Of a DNA stretch of 64,000 bases, positions 10,847-23,636 are shown piece by piece. Origin of the DNA: Capitella teleta (taxonomy: Eukaryota; Annelida; Polychaeta; Capitellidae); assembly GCA_000328365.1 (NCBI GenBank), contig KB309137.1, forward strand, positions 214,097 through 278,096, given 5' to 3'. Numbering within the stretch: position 1 is the first letter of the stretch; the number at the start of each line of letters is the position of its first letter. Both the position numbers and the translations under genes were made by a program. Below the pieces are notes generated by a model. The model had not been told where the DNA came from and ran no database searches. It saw only the letters and a program-made list of their open reading frames with translations.

Positions 10847-13800
10847 TCATGGGCCCATGACTTGGTACTGGCCAACTGGCTGAGGGGAATTGATGGGGAA
10901 ATCCAATGTGGTGTCCAAGTGGTCATTGTGCTCGACCAGTGACGTCTGCTTGTAGTGCAGGACCAGACCCCGCAGTGAGTCATGGATGAAGTAAGGCTCG
11001 GCGAACCCGTAGCCAGTTTCTTTGCGGTGAATGACGCAGTGGAAGATCGTATTTCCAGCCCTGTTGAGTAGAATAAAGTCACGGTTTTTATAAGGAGACA
11101 ATGCCAAAACTTACACAATGGACAGAGCGTAGGCACCAGTCTGGCTTGGTCGGATGATGAACGTGCCCTCTGCTTTGCCCGACAACATTGCTTCAGCGTC
11201 CCTCCTGTCGCACTCAACAAACCAGGTGGATTCGTCATCGTGAGGACATTCGTTGGTTGGGATCTGTTCAAGAAGGTTGTCAATGTGATGTTGCGTCTCT
11301 CCTTTGTCCATAAGCCACCTGTGGTGAAGAAGCAAATAAATTGCAGGTCATTTGGGGCACAGTCCTTGAACTCACTTCTTCAATTGCTCCCTGGCTTTGT
11401 ACAATCTCTTGATCTCTGGCTTCAGAGCATTCATGTCAGCCACGTAGTTTCGATTCCTCGCAGCCTGTTTGCGGATGTCCTCATCGAGGCCGTCCTTGCT
11501 GTCGTTGATGGCTCCCAGTCTCGCTTGCAACAGAGCGAAATTCTCCGCCAGTTTGCTCAACTCGTGTGCAGTGGCATGTTTTTTGAAGCTCTCATGCAGC
11601 TTGAGTTGTTCCTCGAACACAACCACCGTCTCCTTGAACGCATCCAGCGCCTGATGTTTCAGTTGCAGATCCTACAAAAAACAGACAGCTGCAGGAAACC
11701 CCGGAAGCAGAATGCGCAGATGCACCAACCTGTGAGATCTTTGTGTGTTCGTCATAGTGCTGATCAAAAAGCTGAGTCTTCTTCATGTATTCCTTGTGGT
11801 GCTCCAACAGCTGCGCTTTGATCAGATCAACATCATTGCTCGCAATCTGATCCTGTGACAGAACAAACGGAAACCATGGGAACAGAGCACGAGCAGCCGT
11901 TAGTAACCTACCTTCATCATACGTGACACTGGGTAGCGCAGAGTCACATCCAAGGTCTTGTTGTAGTGTTCAAGCGAATGCTGCTTGTAGTAGTTGATTA
12001 GCTCAATAACAGAGTAGAAATTAAGCGGTTCGACGAAGCCGTATTTATTTTCGCGATGGTAGATCTTGATGAGCTTATTGGTGCCACCCTTGCGCAGGGT
12101 CAGCGTATAGTCGCCGTGCAGTTTAGTCGAAGCATCCCTCAGCAGAAACGTGCCATCAGGAGCATCACGAAGCTTCTCGTTAACCTCCTCCCTGGAGATG
12201 TCTCCCCAGTACCAGTCAGCATCCTCAATGCGCGTGGGGACAGCCAGAGGTTCCCCTGACGCCAGCATCTCATCGGCAATCCTCGGAGTGGCGGGGGCCG
12301 ACGTCGTTGGCTCCGGGGCGGCAGCGGCGCCAGCAGCAGGCGAAGGTGAGGCTCCGGTTGCCATGGCAGCAGATGTAGCAGCACCGTCGTCAGGACTTAT
12401 TATTTGGCGACCGAGGGAGGGACGAGTAGGGCGCGGGGGTAGGGGAGGCGCGAGGAGGAACTGCGGCAGAGGCACTCCCCAATCGCCGCCCTTCAGGAGT
12501 TGCTCGAATACGCGGATGTGGTGCTCAGTGTTGTGCACGATCTCACTGAAGAAAAATACACGGGTTATATAACGATGACCAGGCGGGCAGAGAATGGACA
12601 TGAACTCAAAATGAACTGGCGCGGACAGGACACGAGCTGAAATTGCGTCACAGCGCAGTCAGCTGGGGCCACAGCTCGATTCGTGTAATCGATTCAGCTG
12701 CGAGCACAATTCAGCCGCAGACTTAGAAGTGGGTCGCTATTAACTAGAACCCTGAGAACTCCAGGTTCAACGTTATACCGCCTCGGGTCACAAGGGCAGC
12801 GAGGTCACCCAAAAATAGCCCCGCCCCTCTTAAAAGTATATCAAACTCTGCGGACAATATTCGAATCCTAATTATAAGAAGTGGCTGCATGCAACATACG
12901 TGCAAAAAGCTCTTATAACACGGGTAAAGAAAGCCTTGAAGGGGGGCTGAAGAGGAATTTCATTTCCTGCTTTAGAAGTCTTAATACGGATGCTCTCATG
13001 TCACTCGCGAGAAGGATGTCAAATGTACTCACATGATGTTCTCCCAGGGAGGCCGCAGAATCACGTGACAGAACACCTGGCTCAGCTTGGTCGGAGTATC
13101 TTGATGCCCAATCATGTCCTGGTGTTGGAAGCAGCGGCAGAAGTGCTTCATCAGATGCGTCAGCGTCAGTCGGAACGGATCGTCCATCTGCGCAACCAGC
13201 GCGATCAGGGCGCGCTGGCACTGTGCGTCGTCCGTGGCGTGAGTTCGGGCCGCGTCGACGAATTCAGAGTAACTGCGAACGGGAATGACGGGATCGGAGA
13301 GCTCGCGCAAGTACTTCTTGATGGTGCCAGCGATGCAAGTGGCGTCGAAGATGGTCAGGTCGACCGCAGTTACGTCTTCTAAACACAGCGAGGTTTAGAG
13401 ATTAAAAAAAAAAAGACAAAAAGGCTCCGTGTACAAACCATTATTGAAGGCATCTTTCAAGGTGTTGATGTCTTGAGCGGGGGAAGACTTGCGATAGAGG
13501 TCAAATAGGTCAATGCCGGTCTCTTTCGCCCGGCGTTCCAACTCGCGAGTGCACTTGGAGATGAGTTTCGGTGCCTCCTCGGTGGCCGGGTCGAACAGAT
13601 CGGGAAGGTTGCGGCCGAAGATAGCGGCTGCGGAACAGATAGAAGAGGGAGGTGAAGAAGAGGGAGGTGAGGAGAAGTCGTGCAACTGGGTGGGAGACGG
13701 GGAGGACGTGGTGAGGCTGCAGGGACTCTCGCCCCCTCCCCCTCCGTTAAAATCGACCGCTGCCATGATTAGCGATCAGCATGCAGATAGAAGAAAACGC

Positions 13801-16201
13801 CAGAGATGCTGGTAAATATACGCAAAACCAAGAATGCCATGTGCTATATTTAGACGTACGCTGTCCATATCGAGTCGTTCGTTAGTCTCTCAAGTGAGAT
13901 TCAATGACCCCTGGGGGGAATTACGTAACTGTTCTATATATAATTAGTCAGCAAGTGTCATGACACTCGTAATGGCATCATGATTCAAGCGCTCAATAAG
14001 TACTCACACAGACAGAAACTCGGTCGCCGCCGAAGCTGCAGTTCGCTCCGATGGCACTTGGGGAGACCTCTGGCGGCACACTGCCGATGTGAGCACAGGC
14101 CGCAATCTGCATTGGAAGTAGCACTTAGGAGGAGTACGAGGGAGCGGTGGAGGGTGGCGTACCTTGGCATTGCAGGCCCTGGCGGGTGATTCCATGCAGG
14201 AAAGCGTTGCACATGTGACATCGCTGCAGAGACGAGAAGCTGTGTACGCTCACCTTGTGATCGGACGCAGCGGCACCTGGAGGAAGGGGGAGGGTGATTA
14301 AAGGGGTCTGGGGAAAAGTAAGAAGCACAGTACCTTCATCGGGAAGGTTTTCTCCGGAGGGAGGGAGGGATGAGCTGTAAGGTTGCAGGTCGGAGGACCG
14401 TCCGCAGAGGTCATCGATGCTGACCAAGATGGCCTTGCGGTGGAAGTCGTCTCCGATCTTCATGCTTTTCAGCTTGTCCTCGTCGAGGGACTGCAGCACC
14501 TGTCCGTTGATGTGGTGCATCTTAAACACCTCCGCATACCGATACAAGTTCACGGCCGCCATCCACTCAATCACGTTCGTTTCGCTCCACGCGTGCACCG
14601 GCTGAGAGGCAAAGAGCGTTCGATGAGGACGGAGGGGGAAGGGGGAGGGTGGACTCACCGTTTCAGCGCTGTGGGTGACGTTCGGCGCAGCGGAGGCAGA
14701 CGCGGCTTCCATTCTGCGGCAGACTTCAGCGATCGGGATGAGAGGCGAGCAGGCGTCGTGGAAGCATTGATGGCAGCCTGCCAACAAAACACATAATCCG
14801 ATTACTCAACAATGACACAATGGCTGTTGTGCATTAATAAATAGTCAGGGAAACTACAACATTAAGCGTTACGCCTTTCACAGCCCAATTCAGTCATCTG
14901 GTCTTCACAAAGTGCTCACTCGCAGCATACATGCATCCCAGGTGTAATATAAAAGCACCGATAAACACGCCACAGGCAGATAACGTCAGCATAGCCCCGA
15001 TAAGGCATTTGAGATATCGGAGAGATTCCGTTACATAACGGTTACATCACTCTACATGTTCGCCTAGATGCTGGCAATTATGATTCAATGAAGTCAGCTC
15101 AGAACTAGGATAAGAAACGTCTAAATAAACGTCTCGAGAATCAACTGAAGCATATTATGTAATATTCATCGCAGACAAGTCTGGCGCACTTGCTCACCTT
15201 CACACTTCATGCCGATCTGCCCGTCTCCCCAGATGTAATCTCTGCCTGCAACGAAAGAAGATGAAATTGTACTGGGCCCACATATCGCACTTGTGCGGTT
15301 TTTATAATTAATGCCTCTTGAGATAAGCACACGAAGGTGAAGTGACCTCATAAAACACCGTCATTATCCTTGATTGTAAGACGTAGATGTTAATAATTAA
15401 TAATCAATAATAATTATACTCACAGAAACTGCAGAGAACCGGTTTCACGAAGTACACCCTACGAGGCCGGTGTCCGCGACTCTGACCCGCTGCAAAAACA
15501 AAAGAAAGAAACGTAAGAACGCATGATATGTTGTTCGGTCACCCCACAGCGCGTCATGTTGCGCATAAACTGATAAAGCAAAGGTTTTCATGGCCTTTTC
15601 GCCGCCTTCGCTAGACTTTACACAGAGAATTGAGTGCATCGATGTCATACGCGAACAAGAGACCCGAGTGACAACATCCCGTCCGCCAGCGGAAGCACCG
15701 GCGCCGCCGTTCTCATGCAGCCGACATGAAAGATCGTCGTCAATCGGTCGCCCTGTCCTCGGCTGCCCCGGACAAAACGAACGGTGCCGAGTGTCACCGA
15801 GTGTCACCGAGTGTCTGTTCGGAATTACAAACGAACGCCTAAGTAACGCGCATCGTGGGTTGGCAGCAGAATGAATGGGAGGGAAGCCGGAACGAGAGAA
15901 GATGCCAAGGTCAAGGACGGCGAGGGAAAAGGGGGCGTGGCTTACCGAAAATAGCAGATGTCAAGGCCGCTTGCTCCCCAACAGTGAAAAAGAGAAGCGA
16001 ATTAAAAGTGCACTCGAATGAGGAGATGTCGAGGGAAACACAAAATTGTAGGAGCTATAAAGATTAGAGCTCGTAAAATGCATAATTGGCGCTTATAGTT
16101 AAACTTTGATGGCACAAATAGAATAGCGCAACCCAGCCCCCGTAATATCAGGGAAACAATTAACAAGCCCAGGAGACAAGTTCACGACCTCACCAAAAAA
16201 A

Positions 16202-16250
<49 letters not shown>

Positions 16251-19200
16251 GACAAAAATACAAAAAAAAATAAAAAATAAAATAAATATATATAGGTATT
16301 TCTGAATGATGAATGGCATTCAGTTTGAATGGCTAAGTCAGTGGCCTAGATGCTTAGGCGGCATGCGCTTGACCGGCTTATCTCTGACCAAAAGTGAATA
16401 GTCCATAACAGGTCTTTTTCAGAGCTCCACCTTCGCGATCGAGCATGGGTCAGCATTGTGAGTATTTTATTCGCGCGGGTTTTTTTTTTTTTTTTTTTTT
16501 TTTGGGAGGGGGGGGGGTGNNNNNNNNNNNNNNNNNNNNNNNNNNNNNNNNNNNNNNNNNNNNNNNNNNNNNNNNNNNNNNNNNNNNNNNNNNNNNNNGT
16601 ATTTTTTTCGCGCGGGTTTTTTGGTTTTTTGGTTGGTTGGTTGGTTTTTTTTTGGGGAGGGGGGGGGGGGGGTGATAGGCGCGAAATTACACGAAAAAAT
16701 ATTGACAATTCAACAGACTGAGCACTGTACCACTAAATGAGATGCGTTAATACTGTTAAGATACTGCAACAGCGCCTTGATCCGAGGGTGGGGGGGCTAT
16801 CCGATGTCAAGATTTCTTTTACCGGTTGAGTCAACTGGGGACGTGCGACCATGCACAGCAAGCCGCGTCCAGGGCTCAACTTAGAACAGATCGAATGCCA
16901 TACAATGACACATATATCCAACAAGGCCTTTTATATCGAGTAAATTCTGGCATGGATTTAGTCTGGCCGGTGACCTAATACTTTTTAAGTAGTTCGAGGA
17001 TAAAGTATTATGTATAACGCATAAGAATTGATATTAGTGAGGACTTATGAATACGAAGCTTTGGAGAATTAGCTCATAAACCACCAATCACCGCTAATCC
17101 CTTTCACGCTGTCCACGAACTAGATTACGAGGTAATCTCTGGATCATCTACAAAACGGAAAACCTCTCGATTCAACAGGAGCAATAGGTACGCAATTCTG
17201 GATAACCTACGTTCTCATAGGAGGTACTAGCTGACATACTACAGCGAGACCTAGGGGTCCCACAGGCCTCGCCTGATTTATCTGTGCTGTACATGTACAT
17301 GCATCGGGTCCAGTCCCGTACCACCTGAGTAGATAGCAAGATAAGTCAAGCACAGATTAAAAAGAATCAGCCTCACCAGTGAAAGTTTTATTCCGAATAA
17401 TATAAAGTTTTTTTATTTTATTTTATCCCTTCACAAGTCACTCAACAGAAATATAATCCAAGCGCTTAAACTTGTGAAATCTCACAGCAAAACTCGACAC
17501 ACGCAAGCCGGGTGATGGCGCGGCGGCGAGTGAGACAGCGAGCGCAGAACACGGCTGGTGAATCGTTGAGTTGCGGCTGCGGCAGCTGAGGCTGCTGCTG
17601 CATCACGGCTGAAGCCAGAAGTAGGCCAAGCGGCGACATGCTCTCTCGCTCAGCGAATTCACGCGGCTTCTTTCATCAGAGCCTTTGAAATTAGGCAGCA
17701 TTCCAAGCGGTTTCGGGCTGCGCTCTTCGCACTTCGGAACGAATGCTGGCTGCAGAGCCTTCTTTTTCCCCCTTTCGTTAGCGATTTTTCCCTCTGAACT
17801 TCTTCATGAATCGGAAATCAAAAGAGTCGCGTGTCAGCGAGCAGCCAATCCGAAAGAGTTTACCAAAGCGTCAACACAGACGATTATGTACACAAGCAAT
17901 GTCAGCAGTGGTTTCAGCCCTGCAGACCTCACCTCACACATGTATGGTTCGTACTGTAATCCCTGTATTGAGCGCATACTATACTCATTACTGAGTACTA
18001 GTGACCACTAAGCCAGTTACCATGGGTTGGTCAGAGCTGGATGCCGGGTACTGCAGACAACGGCTAAGATCGGCATTTTTTCGCAGCCAACACATTTTCG
18101 CACGACACCGGTAATGAGCACAGGAGTCGTATAATAATCTAGTTCATTATCGATTATCAGCAGCAATATTAATTTTGGTGAAAATGACCCCCTCCCAAGA
18201 TCAGTGGTGATAATGCAATCACAGGATGTCATCCATCATAGAATGATAACATCGCCAATCAACATCATTACCACAAATAGCCTCCCCCATTCACGCGGGT
18301 AGATGCCCGAATATGACGTCACGGTGTCCGCATAAGTCGAGCAGGACGAAGGAGATCAAAGGTCATGCATGATGAGCAGATCCAATCGATGGGACATTCA
18401 CCCCATGACATAGCCCCGAGGAGCTGCAGGGGAGGCAAGAAGAGAAATATCCTTTATACCCCCCCCCCCACCTTTTTTTCCCTTCTGCTTCCACGGAACC
18501 CATGTAGCGCGGGATGGGGGTCAAGGACGGCATAGCGTCACCATGGCAACGGCCTTCACCTTAGTGCAGAATTAGTCGAGTTACCATTCGTGGATGACGG
18601 ACGAGCGCCAAATGGAGCGATGTCAGGGAAGACACAGGGAGAGGATAAGTAAGGGAGACGACGGGGGCAGGGGGGGGGGCGTCTCATTGATATTCTCACG
18701 AATCATTCAAAGGCATCGCTTAGAACTAGTGGAGGAAGAGAGAAAAAAATCACTTGTACGGGTGCCTCGATGCGAGCAAATGCAGCAGCCAGCAGAAGGC
18801 GTCAATAATTAATAAAAAAAAAAAAAAAAAAAAAAAAACAAAAAAAAAAACGGTTGAAGCAATCGATCGATTTAGCCCCCGATTGAACGGCTGCAACGCG
18901 CCACTTAACATTGATCAGAATAATTCACGAGGTCACGGTGTTCGAACGTGGGTTTGTGTTCGCGGCGTTTGAACTCTGAAGACGCTGAGAAAAAAAAAAG
19001 AAGAAGAATCACGAGGGCATTGACCACGACTAGGCGGCCATTTGGGTGTGAATCCATGAAATGACGTCATAATAATTTAATAAGCAGGCGACGGACCGAC
19101 GATGATTCCCCACGAAGCAGCAGAGTCACGTGATATGAGGGAACGGACGCCGATGATATCACTTCGAGGCGGCGCTGCTGCCGGCATCAGAATGTGATAA

Positions 19201-20323
19201 ATTTCTGAGCACACAAGCAAGAATTCAAGAATTAAACCAACATATACCGCGACGAATTCAAAGGCCCGCGTTTAAGGCATAAAGCATCGATTTCTGGGTC
19301 AACAGCAGAAAACGACCGCAGAGGGGAAAAAATCGAATGATGGCGACGTCCTTGACCGTGGCAAGCAACAATGTGAAGGCCGCCGGCGAATGCATTCGCC
19401 ACGGGAAGAGGCCTCAGCCGCACACCACGCGAAACCGAATACAATTAAACTTATTTCATGCGAATTACAAACTCCTTCATTAGGTTAAGGACAACCTGTC
19501 CGTAGGAGAGAGACATACATTGTAGTTAGATTTATTCTTCTTGGAATATCGAATGACGAATCAGATGATAATATTTAAATAAGCTGGCCACTTTGCTTGA
19601 AGGTAAACATCGAATGTAAACATAAGTTTCCGAATATTCACATCATAAAAATACATGTACGCAGAGAAACATATGGACACCCGAGTAGTACAGCACGGTA
19701 ATTACTTAATTAGTATCAGCAGATGAATCAATACCTTTAGCGAGAATAACATTTCATTGTTTCATTTTCATCCCAGGCGTGACACACACCAGGTATAACA
19801 TCAGCATTAATTCTACGACCTGCATTATCAATTAATTACAGCATATGATGCACATGAAATATTACCGTGTGTGTTTCATGCCTGGATTAAGGAACGGGTG
19901 CATTGAACATGTCGCCCGCGATAACACAATAAAATGAAAACGATTAAAAATATTAACGATGTGCAGGTTTCGTTTATCACTTGTAATAAAATGATGTAAC
20001 CATGACAACTGACCTTGAGGGGATCCGCAGTATCCGGAATCGTTGTTATCCTTCGACATCCGGGGCTGAGGCTGTGGTTTCTTTAGAGTGGTCACTCCGA
20101 TGAACCGGACAAAGTTTCCCGGGAAGTAGCCATGCTGACCGCTGGTCACGTTGGTGCCCTGTACCCAGTCCTTGGGCTCCTCCATCGTGCCATTCTCGCT
20201 GTCAATCGGCAATCTCACCTCGAGGATGTCGCCTTTGTTCAGAGGGATGACGTCAGAGCTGCCGTCGTCCGATGCATACTCATGCAGTGCCTCGTACTGC
20301 GCCACCGACGTCTCCAGAGCCAT
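10847..20323 (-). CDS. PIK3R1: Class IA PI3-kinase regulatory subunit (p85-like) with extra C1-SAM-C1 domains
   Basis: Fourteen coding exons, in transcript order: 20014-20323, 15424-15489, 15198-15245, 14659-14777, 14334-14601, 14163-14276, 14008-14106, 13439-13627, 13033-13378, 11912-12545, 11730-11852, 11376-11671, 11115-11318, 10847-11060. All junctions are GT/AG with matching phases and sum to 3,030 nt (1,009 aa plus TGA). Order: SH3 (about 5-78), C1 (110-161), SAM (about 184-249), C1 (277-326), RhoGAP-like BH domain (about 345-530), a proline motif '[10 protein letters not shown]', nSH2 (about 630-725, 'TFLLRDAS' phosphotyrosine Arg), coiled-coil iSH2 (732-870), cSH2 (about 905-1000, 'GTFIIRPS'). 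In p85 the SH2 domains bind YxxM phosphotyrosines and iSH2 holds p110; the close match implies a working p110 partner. Human p85alpha has 724 residues; the excess is largely the C1-SAM-C1 block. The start ATG follows an acceptor by seven bases, so a 5'UTR exon lies upstream. The symbol denotes the family; 1:1 orthology is not claimed. Confidence 0.92.
14008..15489 (-). other. Exons encoding the C1-SAM-C1 insertion of the p85-like protein
   Basis: Six small exons between the SH3 exon and the RhoGAP exons. First C1: H110, C123-x2-C126, x13, C140-x2-C143, x4, H148-x2-C151, C161, with '[12 protein letters not shown]'. SAM: '[18 protein letters not shown]' through '[13 protein letters not shown]'. 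Second C1: H277-x12-C290-x2-C293-x13-C307-x2-C310-x4-H315-x2-C318-x7-C326, a perfect spacing for the family. C1 modules bind two zinc ions and often target membranes; SAM modules usually mediate protein-protein contacts. The phases of exons on both sides (1 from the SH3 exon, 1 into the RhoGAP exon) make splicing into the p85 frame the simplest reading. Confidence 0.85.
16204..16249. repeat. (AAT)n microsatellite
   Basis: Uninterrupted trinucleotide run followed by A-rich low-complexity sequence, within the first coding intron of the p85-like gene. Confidence 0.95.
16520..16598. other. Assembly gap (79 N)
   Basis: The run of N is flanked on both sides by closely similar low-complexity sequence: a GCGCGGG word, then a T run, then a G run. 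Confidence 0.99.
17466..17639 (-). other. Short GC-rich open frame (57 codons), possible alternative exon
   Basis: A minus-strand ATG at 17639 opens a 57-residue frame starting '[20 protein letters not shown]' and containing '[23 protein letters not shown]'. It sits in a GC-rich patch inside the 4.5-kb intron of the p85-like gene and on the same strand. p85 genes in vertebrates use internal promoters for p55/p50 forms, so an alternative first exon is conceivable. No convincing donor follows and no family match is recognised. Confidence 0.2.
18537..18550. promoter_or_regulatory. RFX-type X-box
   Basis: GTCACCATGGCAAC matches the imperfect inverted repeat bound by RFX factors (GTNRCC, short spacer, RGYAAC). 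It lies in the first coding intron of the p85-like gene. In animals such sites often mark ciliary genes, but no candidate target is visible nearby. Confidence 0.4.
18814..18838. repeat. Poly(A) run
   Basis: Twenty-five A residues followed by a second A-rich stretch. It could be the tail of a decayed retroposed sequence, but nothing upstream is recognisable. Confidence 0.9.
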
Positions 20324-23300
20324 GCTGCATCTGCAGACAACATTAAACTATAATCGCATAAGGAGATAACCATCGGTCAAGATTATAAAATGCTCGAAAA
20401 CAATAGCTGATACCTGTATATCACTATATATGTGTTATCTACAATTAAAGCGGCGGGCAAGTCAGCTCCAACACGAGTTATGCGCAGAAGCAAATTCCAT
20501 CATTTATTAATTGAAAACTTGAGAATGAAATGAATTATGCACGTGTATTGTAATTAGAAGGAAGACCAACGAGCACCGTGTTCGAGCGGCCTAGACTCGT
20601 AGACAACGTGGCTGCGGCCAAAACAGAAGAAAAAAAGAGAGCTCCAGGCATCACTGGTTCCCATTAACACCCATAGAGATCACACTCTTACTAGTGAATG
20701 GTGTAATTAGTACTAATTACTAATCATTACACATGTTGCACGGGTCGGTTGTGAAATAGTACACAATATAAATCATTTACGGTAAAAATATAAGACTAAT
20801 GAACTCTCTATGAGGCCACGTATTGTATACTAGTACATGCAACATTTACATTATGCATGCAAATTCAAGACAAATTCAGATGTAATTATATCATGGTGCA
20901 TGAATAGGTAAGCAAATATTTATAGTGCTGTTCGGGGATATTCCTCAATTGAAAAAAAAACAACAACAACCCAAAAATCCCAGAACCATCCAGTTTACAT
21001 TGTGTAGACTGAAGACTCGTGATTTCCGATAGTATATCACGGCCGTTCAGACATTCAACGTTGGCCGACTATCACACATGGCACTTGGCCCAGCACACCC
21101 GATGACGTAAGAGAAGTGCGTTATGTCTGCCTGCTGCCGTAAAGCACGTGGCGAGCGAGGAGGAAGTGATGCCTTCAGCTGAGATAAAGCGGAAAAGACG
21201 GGGTGGGGGGGCGCACTCAGATCACCCACAAAAACGATTAACCCAGAAATAGAGAAGCCCTTTGACAATTTCCCGCCCACGCCAAGATTCCCGCCAATAC
21301 GATCACAACTGACCGCATACTGGACCGCCGATCAATCGAGAATGTGTCACATATCTCAGTCACATGTCAAGGTCATTACAGAACGAGGCTGTAGTGACCA
21401 TGAGAGGTGAGGAGGTCACCGGAACGAGAAACATCTCCCGCCAAAAGATGCCTCCTGAGGCTCTCACCTATTTTACGACCAATGAGGAGATTTGTTATTG
21501 TTCATCGCCCCCTGCCCCTCCCCGCGAAACACCAGTGCACGTGCACCGCGCATGTTTTCACCCACCCCTCCCGCACGCGAAACTGCAGCTGCCAACAATC
21601 ATTTAGTCATTTGAAGAATATAAGCAGCGAATGAATGCGACATCTGAGCAGCAAAATTCGTTCATCCTGTCAAGTGAGAACTGCCAATCGCGTTACCTAA
21701 TTTCCTCTCAGCGGTATATGCCAATTCAGACAACACCATTATTAATTGACCGGTACTAATTCATTGGTAAGGCAGACTTCCCCAATCGCATGCATTGTGG
21801 CATCAAAATATCGTGCTCCTCCCCATTTCCCTTGGATTTAGCTGATGACGTTGCACCATTTCCTGGATTTGTGCTCCTAATGAATTTAAAGTGAAACGTT
21901 GCAGAAGGAGCTCTCGACGTTCATTACACCACCGAGCGCAGAACACGTGCAGAACGCCTGACGGACGAAACGGCTCCCGTGACAAAGAAATGGACCTCTT
22001 GTTAAATGCCGGAGCTGCTCAGAGACTTGCATCTCGTGGTTTCCGAATCGGAACAGAAAGTCGTTTATGCCAATTATGTGGCATGAAATTAGAGAGAAGC
22101 GTGTATATGTTAACAAGTCCAAGAGACACCGTCTTTCGCATCGTCAGCATTATGCGCATCTTCTGATGCCATGCATGGAGTGTGCTCCATCTCACTACTC
22201 AGCGGTCCTTATCGCTACACTGCAATACGAAAAACATTCGAAACGGACCCTTTTCAAGAATCATGTCACATACTGACATACAGGTACCAGAGAGTGATTC
22301 GTACCAAACCCCAATGGAGTATTATTTTTCGTACTACATTCGATCACCCTGATATCGGCGCAGTGCCTGTGTACTCTGATCACCATTTTTTCATATATAT
22401 TGTGCCGATTTTTGTGTCGGAATGAGTTTAAAGTACATTAAACATTATGTCAAGGTGACCCCGACCTGTTGGACTTTTCACGTTATCTAATCTTGCTTGA
22501 CATTATATCGCACCTGATTTTATCTGTATACATGTACTATAGTAATTTGTCATAATCTGAACAAATCCACAAAATTCCTAATGCAAGGGTGTGCCTTCCC
22601 TTTTCAGCAATCAAAATGCGCCCCAGTTCAGGTCACCAGCAAGTTGCCAAAAGGTTCACATAAAATTAGCATAAGAAGCACATGGGAAGTTAAAACGACG
22701 GAGGGGAAAATGAGTCTTGCTCACCGAGACAAGTGACAGCTGCACTACAGCCTACGCCTAAATTTGGTTAATTGTCAACACGAACATTCAACACACCGAT
22801 AGTTTGATAGAGGACGAGCTGACAGACATAATGCACGCATACCGTTACATATGAACAGTAAAATACGGGATGAAACATTGCACACACGTACAGTTAGCGG
22901 AAGCATTACGCACCACATAGCAGTCATGCACTCGAGATGTTGGCCTTGGAAGCAGCATTGATCAGAATACATTATAACAAACAGATCCCTTTGCGACACT
23001 GAAGGGTCATTACAGGCAGTGATCAACGATCCTATTTCCCAGAAATCGAGGGTCGCTAATATTTCCAAGTCAATTCCGAGAATTACTAGAGGGCTTGAAA
23101 TAACATGATGGATCGGGTGTCCCTCGCAGAGATCGCGGGAGGGGAAGCCAGGCGCCAAGACCAACACTTTGCACCGCAGGACACGATTTGCAGATACTCA
23201 CCAGACTGACCGGTTCAATGTAAATACAGCTAAGCGGATGATCTCCCGCAGCCAAGGACAAAACAACTGACCGCTCGCCGGACGTAGACGCACGTTTAAC

Positions 23301-23585
23301 ACCGCAGAACGTTCACTGAGCTCGAGGAATGAAGGCCGACCGCAACACCGAGCGCTCATGTATTTCATGTACCGGTACAATCGAGCAAATCGGCGCCTAC
23401 ACAACAGCATTGTCACTGGTCATGCACGCGCGAGGAGAATTCGGCAGAACTGGGGGGGAAAAAAGTCCGCTTAAAAAAAAAGTGCAAACCACCTGTTTTC
23501 TCAGCACGATGTTGACCAAGAGAAACCTTTTCCCTTCGTCAAGAGTGATTCATTAGCACACGTAACAACTTGCGAGTAACAAAAA

Positions 23586-23636
23586 TTGTTGATGTTTTCT
23601 GCCTCGGGGCAAATTTGGGGACCAAAACATCAACAA
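23586..23636. repeat. Inverted repeat, 13-bp perfect arms
   Basis: TTGTTGATGTTTT at 23586-23598 pairs with AAAACATCAACAA at 23624-23636. The 25-base loop is G-rich. Function is unknown. Confidence 0.75.

Larger units (their letters stand above)
15490..20013 (-). other. Large first coding intron of the p85-like gene
   Basis: This 4.5-kb intron separates the SH3 exon from the first C1 exon. It holds the (AAT)n run, an assembly gap, a GC-rich patch at 17496-17650, a TGACGTCA word at 18314-18321, an RFX-type X-box at 18537 and a 25-base A run at 18814-18838. I see no intervening in-phase exon that the frame requires. Confidence 0.6.

Noticed and set aside
11240-14796. Several plus-strand frames of 70-190 codons opposite the p85-like exons
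   Set aside because: Antisense shadows; the minus strand has matched domains and consistent splice phases.
16331-16400. tRNA-like A-box wording (TGGCTAAGTCAGTGG)
   Set aside because: No B box at the expected distance, so neither a tRNA nor a SINE could be supported.
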